A DNA stretch of 64,000 nucleotides from Symbiodinium natans (lineage: Eukaryota; Sar; Dinophyceae; Suessiales; Symbiodiniaceae): NCBI GenBank assembly GCA_905221605.1, contig CAJNDS010000224.1, forward strand, positions 1 to 64,000, in the 5' to 3' direction. The number at the start of each line of letters is the position of its first letter. The first letter of the stretch is position 1. The position numbers and the translations under genes are program-made. The notes under the pieces are model-generated. The model saw nothing but the letters and a program-made list of their open reading frames with translations. It had not been told where the DNA came from and made no database searches. Below, piece by piece: positions 20,665 through 29,679 of the stretch.

Positions 20665-23173
20665 CCCCCTGCCGTGCCTCCACACCAGCACAGCTGGTAC
20701 CCACGATCGTCTGCGTCAATGGACAAGCCGAAATTCTCGGAAGCGCCAGAAACCCCAAAGCTCAGCTCGAAATCATCGCTGAGGTTTCCAAGGCCGTGTG
20801 TGTTGGCAAGAGAGATCTCTAAGCTGCCAGCTCCACAGGTAGCTTTCATGGCTACGGAGTCGCTGGTGGAGAGGCCCTGGCCCTGAAATTTTTTTAGGCC
20901 GCTGCTGCAGTCCATGCCGCGAATGCACTCAAAGTCATGGTTCGCGAAAGGCCCCACGACTTCAAGACGCCCTGCTTCAATCTGGAAGCTTTCCAAGCTT
21001 GTGCAGCTGAGCCCAGGTAGGTCGGCGCACCAGCAAAGACTGTAGTAGCCTCCCGGAGGGGCGAAGTCCATGGCATTCGTATCCCCCTGCCAGGCATACC
21101 GTTGGCCTTGATCAGATGCGGGCTGCGACACGCCCTCGTTTGCCACATTGGGTACAGGCTGGTTGGCACTGCTACAGCCAGAACTGGAGGTGAGGGCCAT
21201 ACGGTGGCCATCATGTAGCTGGTGCCCTGCGATGCGAACCTCACATGTGCGGCCAGCAGTGCACCGCAGCATCTGCCCAGGAAGTGGACGAATGCATAGA
21301 TCTTCCTCTGTAGCTGTGTCATTCTTCGTGGTGGATCCTGGGATGCAGTGGATGCAGGCTGTGTGTGAGGTTGCTCCGGATGTGTTGCTCCACGTTCCAG
21401 CCGCGCATGTCTGGCAATCCGACTCGGCGTTGCCAGCCTCCGGCTTAAACCTGCCCGGAGCACAAGGCTCGCAAACACCTGATACCGAAGCGAAGAAGCC
21501 CTGTTCGCAGATGCAGTCCGTGACGCTGCTGGCGGCTTGGGCCCGGGTGATCGTCAATGGTGGGCAAGGTTCCTGGCGGCCACCAAAGCAGAAAAAACCC
21601 TGTTCGCAGGGCTGGCAATCAGAATTGGTGGAATCCGGACTCATGTATCCGGCTGGGCAGACGCATTCTCCAGCGGACACTGCACCCTCTCGTAAGGTAG
21701 TCCGGACGAGGTTGAGGCCGCCGCCTGCTTCCGGGCAACTTGTGCAGCTTGAAGTACCAACCATCCCCTTGTAGGTGCCCAAAGGGCATCTCCTGCAAAG
21801 GTCAGCAGAAGGCTCCATGCCATAGGAGCACCGGCAATCGGCCAAACTTCGGATGGGCCCAGGTGGAAAGTTCCATGTCTCCGGGCAGCTGATGCTTTCG
21901 TTGGTGATAGCCGCGCTGTTCGCAGTGATGAGCGCCAACTCACCTGGAAGTTTGATGGCCCAGGCCTCGAAAGGGTCTGCCAGGAACTTGGCATGTGCTT
22001 CACGCACGGCCTCCTCCTCATAGCTGGAGAGAGTGTACCTGACGTCCACCGATGTAGCCACAACACTGAGCGATGCTCGCCCAGTCTCTGATTCCACGTA
22101 TTCCTCTAGCAGAGGTTGTAGCTCCGGAAGACGCCCCGGCTCCACATGAATGTTTCCAGTGAAAGAGAAAATGGCGGCCTCAGCAGGCCTCGGCATCTCA
22201 ACCAAGCTGGCTGTGAGATCTGTGCAGCTAAAGGCTGGCGATGGGTCCGTGTCCGCCTTTCCGCTTGCACAGAAACACTGTAACTCACCGATGGCTCCTG
22301 CCGAGGAGGTGGTGTCTTGGGGACACTGGGCGTCGCAGTGCTGGTTGCCCACCAGCTGCTTGAAGGATCCGGCAGGGCAAGGCAAACAGACTTCGAGCTG
22401 CGAATCCCAGCCGAAGCCACGGCGACAGCTGCAGTCCTGCTTCGCGGTTGACTCCACAGGTGAAGTGCTCCCGTGCGGGCAATGCTCCAATCTGCCGTCC
22501 GGCCCTCCAGGACAGTAAGAGCCTGGAGGACATGCCTGGCATGTTCTCGACCTCCCCACTAGCTCGTAGGTACCAGGAGGGCAAGAGATCTGCAAGTGCA
22601 CTGCTGCAGCACGATATTCCGACATCTGGCATTTTGCAGAAGAAGGGCACCAACACAGTTGGACAGTCTCAGGAGAAGCCCCCTGCAACGGCAACAGCCC
22701 AAGGTTAAAGGTGATCTTGTCTGCCAAGTCATCAGCTGCAGTCGGCTCGGAAATCGCATAAAATGGCTGCGCACTTGGGAAAGTTGCGGACAGGCTCGAA
22801 GTGCCACATTCCTGCATGGGCAACAGCTCGTCCCCAACTGCAAGGCCTGAACCTTGCAAGCCAGAAATATTGCAGAGAGAGGAGAACTGGCAATGAAAGG
22901 TCTGACCCAACAGAGGTCCAGTCACTCGAACCAAGCCTGCAAGAACTTGGAAGTCGCTGGCAGCCTCGCAGTTTGTGCTGCTGTGAGGCCTGCACCAACA
23001 CATGGTGTAGATACCTGGTAAACTTGCGAAGAGGTGGGCACCACTGGCATCCCGAAAGAGAAAGCTCACTGCATCGGATGTCTCGGCATACTGCCCAGGA
23101 AGACCTATAAGGAATGGGCCCTGGCCGCACTCGAACAGGAAAGTGAGGCGGTCGCCAGCCAGAAGGCTGACAC
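20665..23173 (-). CDS. Large kelch/GCC2-GCC3/TM gene: giant exon, repeat block copy 1
   Basis: About 836 residues starting after CATTCAG with VSLLAGDRLTFLFECGQGPF. The architecture equals that of the exon at 17599-20373: LCWC modules (YTMCWCRPHSSTNC; VQLCWCPSSAKC), GCC2/GCC3 repeats, the Cys-poor domain (FSFTGNIHVEPGR), more GCC repeats, and LCWC modules (YSLCWCADLPG; YQLCWCGGTAG). The first about 150 residues and the last about 80 differ clearly from the other copy, while the middle about 590 residues are almost identical. It is extracellular by inference: cysteine-rich, with N-glycosylation sequons such as NTSG and NESI. Confidence 0.8.
20941..22715. repeat. Near-identical segmental duplication, copy 1
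   Basis: Partner of 18144-19918 (offset 2797 bp). Differences include CTTGAAGACGCCCGG versus CTTCAAGACGCCCTG near one end and a few single bases inside. Confidence 0.9.
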
Positions 23174-23337
23174 CTGAATGGAATGAAGCACCGAAAGCAT
23201 GTCTTTCTTGAATCTTCAGGCATCGGTGCATCATGAGCAACCCCTATATGCGTCCTATGAGTCTGTATCAAGGACTATCTCAAAGACGCAAGGATGGTGA
23301 CACCACAAAACAAAGCGTCCAAAACCATCCAAGGCAC

Positions 23338-23773
23338 CCTCCAGCTGCACCTGACAAGTTTGCCCCTGCATGCATCTCGCCTCTTGACCAGCAAATGGCC
23401 CAAGCACACGCAGCTTGCCGAAAGGAACTGCAAAGTCTTCTGCATTGCAGCTTCCGCGTCCACACCAGCAAAGATCATGTCCAACTTCGTTCGCATTAAC
23501 GGATACTCGGTAGTCGATTCCCTGCTGCAGGTTCGATGTCCCGAAGGACAATGTCAGGTTAGACTCGTTCAGCGTGTCAGAAGAGTTAGTGATGTTAGCA
23601 ATGCCATTCACGTTCTTCGGCGAAACTTGCTGGAAGGCTGCAGATCCACAACCAGCGCTCCGAAGAGCGACCTGGTCTCTGGAGGACAAACCTACACCTT
23701 CCAACTTCTGGAGATCTGTGCAGTCTCTGCCGCGCACACACCAGAAGAAGTGAGTGCTCGAAGGCCCCAGCAC
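23338..23773 (-). CDS. Large kelch/GCC2-GCC3/TM gene: LCWC-module exon
   Basis: Begins after ACTCCAG with VLGPSSTHFFWCVRGRDCTD, LQKLEGVGLSSRDQVALRSA, a Ser/Asn-rich loop with sequons (NITNSS, NESN), then DLCWCGRGSCNAEDFAVPFG and KLRVLGPFAGQEARCMQGQT. One full LCWC module and the start of the next. The 3' junction is a 164-nt GT-AG intron (23174-23337) that joins LEG to VSLL in frame. The paralogous junction 2.85 kb downstream uses GC instead of GT. Confidence 0.75.
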
Positions 23774-24691
23774 CTGGAGTTGTGGCAAGCCGGCCAACCA
23801 CCAACACTGTTTCAAGGACATCCAAGACACATTTCAGGGATATTCAAAGACACATGTCCTCACACCTACCTCCAACGCAAGACCGCCAGCCTACACAGAC
23901 CGCCTAGGCCAGACCCGGGTTCCCAGGTGGCCTTCAACCTTCAAGGGACCGGACAGGACACCAAGCGCCAGACCCTTTGACGACCCCTCAACATACGCGA
24001 AGGCCCCCCTGACCACCCTCAAACCTCAACCCTAAGAGCCCCTGAATAAAAATGACGACTCTGATCCCGAACTCCTTTGCAGACAAGCCTTCAGCCGCCT
24101 TTCTAGATTTCAACGCGGACTTTCTCGATTTCAACGGCACGTACATTCACAAACACGGCCAGTACCAGCCACCATCTCAACCCGATGAACAGAAACGGAG
24201 TGCTGGAAGTCAAGTGTGAACGGATTCGAGACAAAGCAACCGTAAATGGGGCTAATGGGTTCGTTTTGTTTCAGAGACTCCTCTGTCATTGACAGAGCGA
24301 GCTGCTTGGAGCTGACGACCTGCTTCAAGAAAGCACACAACGCAAAAGTGTCTGAAAAGGGTGTTTCATGCAAAGCGTGTGCTAACGGAAGCAATTGCGC
24401 AAGACCCTCAGATCATGAATGAGTAGCATCACTTACGCGTTGGCCACATCGTGAATTCTAACCTTGCACTCATACAAAATTGAGTGTGCTGCGGCTGGCA
24501 AAAATCATGGGCGCCCGTGACCGCCCGTCAGGGCCAAGCCAGTCTTGAAAAAAACAGTATTGCTACAACGAGTAAGGAAAAGAACAACAATCATCACCAA
24601 CATCAACATCACCCTGCATGTTCTTCTGGAATGACCAAAAGGAAGAGGCAAAGAAAAATAAATAGCTACTAATCTTGATGCTGGTCCTCGC

Positions 24692-24769
24692 CTGGAGTTG
24701 GCCAACGGGTATCTGGAACAGCTGCAAACTGTCGCAGACGATGCCATGAATGTTAGCACACCAGCAGAC
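24692..24769 (-). CDS. Large kelch/GCC2-GCC3/TM gene: 78-bp LCWC exon
   Basis: Encodes VCWCANIHGIVCDSLQLFQI followed by PVGQLQ, aligning with LCWCADLPGLSCTSLESFQI EAGRL of the later modules. Both flanking introns start with GC: 24770-24915 (146 nt) and 23774-24691 (918 nt). Splicing them joins GGAYQ to VCWC and GQLQ to VLGP in frame. The long downstream intron shows no supported gene. Confidence 0.75.
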
Positions 24770-24915
24770 CTGGGTATCGTCTTCTATTGCCATCTGGCTT
24801 CCACGTCAATGTTTGCTCAACAAGCTTAATCCCGCTTAACGCACGGACCTGGGTTAGATGTGCCAAGGGCAATGCAACTAGACACGTGTTCATGCCCACA
24901 TCATGCAGCACCCGC

Positions 24916-25317
24916 CTGGTACGCGCCGCCCTCTGGTGCAAACTCGGATCCCGTGCTCCCCCAGACATACACGCCCTCGCTGGCATCTCTGGATGCTCCC
25001 TCGTCTGGAAGGTTTGATACCGCCCGAAGCGGACCCTGACAGCTGTCAGACTCTGTCAGAGCCAGGCGATGTCCATCTTGCAGGCTAAATCCGCTGATTG
25101 TCACGGAGCAAGGAATGCCAGATGTGCACTGAAGATCTAGACCATCCTGTGGGCGAATGCACATGGTCGCATTCGTGGCTCCAACTCCTGGTGTGGTGGA
25201 ACCTGGAAAGTCAGAATTGCATGGATGACACGTGTTCAGTACCTTGGTGAAGGTGCCCACGGGGCATGGCTCACATGCTCCGTTCGCTGCAACGTAGAAC
25301 CCATGTTGGCACGAAAC
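24916..25317 (-). CDS. Large kelch/GCC2-GCC3/TM gene: GCC2/GCC3 plus LCWC exon
   Basis: Starts after GATGCAG with VSCQHGFYVAANGACEPCPV, then C-x2-C and a PGSTTPGVGATNATMCIRP segment (GCC2/GCC3 repeat), followed by the first half of an LCWC module (CTSGIPCSVTISGFSLQDGH, SEFAPEGGAYQ). It links the kelch exons upstream to the repeated ectodomain downstream. The 5' limit is the AG nearest the GCC homology and could lie slightly further out. An AT-repeat and T-run (25395-25437) lie in the intron before it. Confidence 0.65.
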
Positions 25318-25534
25318 CTGCATCAAGCTTCTTGACACGCAGTCTTGGAATGCAAAGGAAGACTTGGAGAAGCAAGGGATGTTGAGCAATGCGATTATAC
25401 ATATACATATATATATATATTTTTTTTTTTTTTTTTGAAATCATACCACCCCGCACTAGAGGCATGCATGCCAAGGAGACTACAGTTCGAAGCGAGTTAG
25501 GGGAATCGGATACAGAAGAACCGGCCGCAGAGTG

Positions 25535-25815
25535 GCAGTACTAAGTTGGCTTCTCTCTGTACACAACGGGCCTCGGGAGCCAAGACATACAGGTCATTCC
25601 TGTTACCTCAGCTCCGATGCAGACATAGTGCCTTTCATCCAATCTGCGGCTGTCCCCAGCACCGTCACTGCCGGGGCCCCTGCCGAAATCGTTCTCTCCA
25701 CCAAATATGTACAGAGTTTGGACAGCTTCCACCCAGGCCGCTCCAATCCCGCTTGCAAAGGCGCGCTCGCTAGGAGAATCAGGCAACGCCAGCTGAGACC
25801 ACCTGTTTGCCTGGC
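25535..25815 (-). CDS. Kelch-repeat exon(s)
   Basis: Reads NRWSQLALPDSPSERAFASG, AVQTLYIFGGENDFGRG and, in a second frame, NDLYVLAPEARCVQRE. The W-x-x-L opening, the YIFGG core and the DLYVL closing are the three parts of a kelch blade. The frame change between core and closing implies a short intron or an indel. Confidence 0.55.
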
Positions 25816-26024
25816 CACAGAGAATTTTTTCTACTACCTTCAACCTCAAGACATTTCGAGAGCCAGAACACGATCCTCTGGGCCAGTTTTTTTTTTTTTT
25901 TTTTGGGGGGGGGGGGGGGCCTCTCCCCTACCAGCCTACAAGTAGTAGCCTTGTACATTCAAGGCCATGCTGATGCATGGCTTCATGCGTCAGACTCGGT
26001 AAGAAACGCAGCATGACTGCACAA

Positions 26025-26215
26025 GTCCAATCGAAGTCCTCCCTCCATGCCTGGCGGCTGTAGAAGTACAGGTCGTTCAAATAATACGGTCTAGAAATTC
26101 GCCCGCCAAAGACATACAGCCCGTCAGGCGTCTCGGCCCAGACGGCTGCATGATCGGTACGGCCGCCGACAGAATCACCATCCGGGGTCACCAGCTGCCA
26201 TGCATTTGCCTCCCA
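26025..26215 (-). CDS. Kelch-repeat exon (complete blade)
   Basis: One uninterrupted frame gives ANAWQLVTPDGDSVGGRTDH, AAVWAETPDGLYVFGGRISR and PYYLNDLYFYSRQAW: a full kelch blade of about 60 residues with the GG doublet and the conserved aromatic ends. This is the best-preserved unit and the reference for recognising the others. Between it and the next unit (26215-26780) no coding is seen. Confidence 0.7.
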
Positions 26216-26779
26216 TGAGCTCTGAAACTGCCAAACGCACATGGTGGAACCTCTAGCATGATAAGGAGCATTCTCAGGCATTCACACAGAAATTCATGAG
26301 TCAACATCCTGGTGGTTAAAAACACCGCATGATTCTGGAGAATTTGGAGCAGGGTTGACACCTGGAACGCAACGCAACACATGCCGGGTCCTATGTGTGG
26401 CTTGCCTGCATTCGTCGCTGTGATAGCATGCGTATATGGTTGCTTTCAAACTTCAAATGCAACAACAGCGCAAATATCGTAAATCAGAATTGCTACTTTG
26501 TGCAAGGTCATTCGGTTCCGTTGCTGGACTTGGCTTTCATTGCATCTACAGGTGCTGTCTGCCTGTCATCACCTGTCTACACGATTTGTGCCACCTTGTC
26601 ATCAGTCAGGACACCAAGTTGGTTCCAGAACGAATCTACTGGAGCCCCGAAAACTTGGCCTTCGTACATCCCCACGTTTCACCCGACATCACTCGATGTT
26701 TCAGCGGATGAGCTGTTAAGCGTCTACTAGCAGCCGAAAGTACGTAGGCCTTCATACTGCACTGGGTGCATGGAATCGT

Positions 26780-27010
26780 GCCTGCCGGCTGTAGAAGTAG
26801 AGGTCGCTCATAAAGCCTCAGCTCCAACAACAGGATCAGGAGCCCAAGCCTAAACCTATGGGCAAATCTCAAGGCGAGGACCGCGGACCGGATTCCAGCC
26901 ACCAAGGCCGTAGATCCCGTAGGCATCTTCACTCCAACCACCCCTGAAACCGCAGCATTCTGGTGCTTCGCCGCCGGTTTCAAGATATTGCCAGGTGTTC
27001 GCCTCATGGC
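26780..27010 (-). CDS. Kelch-repeat exon(s)
   Basis: Encodes EANTWQYLETGGEAPECCGF, WSEDAYGIYGLGGWNPV and, separated by a frame change, FMSDLYFYSRQARF. The FGG core is changed to GLGG. Probably two exons. Confidence 0.5.
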
Positions 27011-27204
27011 ACGGCTTTGCCATCCCCCACAGTTTCTTGCACAAGTTGTCTCCTTGTTATTTCTCGTCACTCCTTGGCGCTCTACCTGTCTCGTTTTTCC
27101 TTTCTTCATCTTCATCAGTGCTTTTCCTCTGCATTCTCAGGCAACTGGTCTTCCTCTATTTGATTCAAGACGGCGCTGACCATGCACATGCCGTGTGGGA
27201 GAGA

Positions 27205-27425
27205 GATATGGCCTCTTGGGTGTAGAAGTAGACATGCTCCAGCGGGCCTGGCACTCTGCACTCTGCACTCTGCTCCCATGCCACGAGATGCAGAAGAAGC
27301 TGAGTCGGCGAGACCATTTCCGGAAGAGTAGACGATATAAATGCCGTTGTCAGCATGGCTCCAAAAAGCTAAACCCGAGCGCGCACTCGTCAGCTGATGC
27401 CATGCGTTCGCCTGGAGAGCAGCTA
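27205..27425 (-). CDS. Kelch-repeat exon(s), degenerate
   Basis: Encodes LQANAWHQLTSARSGLAFWS, NGIYIVYSSGNGLAD, then EHVYFYTQEA in another frame. The GG doublet of the core is lost (VYSSG), so this blade may be structurally weak or decayed. Confidence 0.45.
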
Positions 27426-27639
27426 AAGAGCTCAGCTTTTCGCTCAGAGTTCTCTGCGTCTCAAAGAGTGGCGAAAGGGTCTTAAAGGATTTTGATGAAA
27501 GTAGAGTGCGGTTGTGAGACAACTGCGCCTGGCGACTGTAGAAGAAGAGACTCGAACCTCAGGGAGAAAGAAGCACAATCTCAGATGTCACTCTCAGATC
27601 AAAGGCAAGCAGAGCCAGTCTCTTGTTCAAAAAAGCTAG

Positions 27640-27885
27640 GACCTCTGCATATTCCATAGAGCCCATCAGTGCCAGCACTCACAACAGCACATCCATCAGT
27701 AAAGCTGAGGGGGAAGTCGGCAAGTTTCTCCCACACGTTCGCCTTGCAGCACACTTCGCAGCTTTGATTTGCCCGTTTCCCCCTCGCCCGGTGTATAGTA
27801 TAGCTCCTGACCAAGCAGCTGTAAACAGGGGCATAACATTCCCAGCCTCAGGATCATAGAAGTGGAGGTCCTGGAAACGGCCTCA
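27640..27885 (-). CDS. Kelch-repeat exons, degenerate
   Basis: Encodes FQDLHFYDPEAGN at about 27845-27880 (closing part of the previous blade) and ANVWEKLADFPLSFTDGCAV, TDGLYGICRG at about 27645-27740 (opening and core of the next). A simple ACACAGCAT-type tandem repeat lies in the preceding intron (27900-27945). Confidence 0.45.
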
Positions 27886-27984
27886 TTCCACAGAGCCGGC
27901 AACACGGCATAACACAGCATAACACAGCATGACACAGCATGCACGCAACAGAGGCCATGGCCGTAGCTGCTGTTGGGATTGGGA

Positions 27985-28135
27985 TTGCCCAAGCCGCCGA
28001 AAACGTAAAGCCCTTCATGGAACGTGCTCCATACAGTCTGATGTTGTGTGCGACTATAAGGGATGTCGCCGCCGGGATGAAGCTGCCGCCATTCGCTGGG
28101 CGATGCCTCCTTCATCACTGCAATACAACCCACAT
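27985..28135 (-). CDS. Kelch-repeat exon
   Basis: Encodes SEWRQLHPGGDIPYSRTQHQ, TVWSTFHEGLYVFGGLGNPN: opening and core of a kelch blade with an intact FGG. Its closing part is the FQDLHFY segment at 27845-27880. Weaker kelch-like pieces further upstream (EIEWRPLSSG near 28895; DIPGSSAVGAEKLYGLTG near 29560) suggest the array once extended to about 29.6 kb. The gene's start codon and promoter were not identified. Confidence 0.6.
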
Positions 28136-28524
28136 GCAAGAGAATGGGGTATCAGCTTGCCCTTGGAACCTCAAACATATGCACCATGACTGACACACCC
28201 ACCAACAAATGGGTTCTATATTGCAAATAAGCACGGGCAGCAGCTGGAAGGACGTTTGAATGACTTTTACAGGGACTGGACATAATGTTTCACGGCTGGC
28301 AGGACAACCCTCATTCTGCATCGCGTCCATCAACCAACGCGATAACAGCATTTTCGGTCACAGCTTGATGGGGACAGCATAATGAAGCCTCTAAACTCCT
28401 GCGAGCTGCCTGGGGGCACCAGCAGCGTAAGGACAGAAGCAAAAGACTTCTACATAGGCGAATTTTGGTACGTAGCGTCGGTTTGTACAGCTCCGTTTGA
28501 ATGTGTATCTCTCGTCTCGTTCAC

Positions 28525-28650
28525 ATTTCCCGCTCCCTCTCCCTTTCCTTCTCCCCCTCCCCCTCCTTCTCCCTCTCCTTCTCCCGCTCCCTCTCCTCTT
28601 CCCCTCCTCCTCCCTCTCCCTCTCCCTCTTCTCCTTCTTCTTCAAGGCTT
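28525..28650. repeat. Pyrimidine tract (CTCCCT/CTTCTC)n
   Basis: About 125 bp of almost pure C/T on the plus strand, lying in a presumed intron among the kelch exons. The Pro/Leu/Ser-rich ORFs here are readings of the repeat. Confidence 0.85.
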
Positions 28651-29679
28651 CAGGGCCCCAAAGACGCCCGCTCACATGTCCTAGTGCATCTCTCTTTCAT
28701 TTCCCGCGAATCTACCCTTCATCAATTCCTTTCAGTTCTCTCTCATCTTCTTCTTGTAACTCTCTCTCTCTCTGCATGTCATCTCTCTATCTTCTTAGTC
28801 TCTTGTCCTCTCGCATCGTGTGTTTTTCTCCTACCAAGCCCCATAAGATGCATGCATTCCCAGCTGAATGAGAATTTACCCGAGGTCATGCCGGAACTGA
28901 GCGGCCGCCATTCAATTTCACTCGCCGGTATCTCCTCCATGTCATCACTGCAACAGCCGGCTTGCAAGAGAGAATGGCACGCACACGCATACGTACTACA
29001 CATGCATGCGCCCGCGTGGCGCGACGCGCATGCGTGCACGCGCGTGAGCGGGGGGAGAGAATACTGACGGTCGAGACGCATCTTCGACCGAAGCGTGGTC
29101 GGCCACGCATGGCCCGCCGACTGCCACTCCGCGTCAGTAGGCTGCGTTTCAGGTAGAGGTCTGGAAAAGCGTAAACATGTCACCAAGAAAAATAGTCACA
29201 GTCCGTCAGCACGCACCAAAAAACAAACAACTAAGGAAGGTGTTTTCGGACACAAAGTCACAACTGTCCTATGGCGAGCTAACTTCTACTTATGCGATGT
29301 CCCTAACTTCTGGCTGACTCCCCACCAGCGCAGCTACTGGTCGTGCTCAAGGCTTCGACTGTTGATGGCAGGCACTTCTGCGGTCTGAAGCTCTGAATGA
29401 GAATTCCCAGGATCCGGCGCCGTTTTTGCTGTTGGCCCAGATGCCGAATTTGCAAGGGACGTTTAGCTTCGGCCGAGAAATCCACAAGTACTGAAGTTGA
29501 ATGGATAATTTCCTGCAGAATCAAACGCATTTTATTCGCTCTACTTCCTGTCAGCCCATACAGCTTCTCGGCTCCTACCGCGGAGCTGCCTGGAATGTCC
29601 TTACATCCCTTGCACACTGGCCTGGGCCAAGGAGGCCGAAGCCAGGAGCACGAGTCGCACGAGCACTCCACGCCTCAGC

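Noticed and set aside
18351-22708. Many plus-strand and alternative-frame ORFs that occur in pairs 2797 bp apart
   Set aside because: They recur only because the underlying minus-strand exons are duplicated. They have no independent support.
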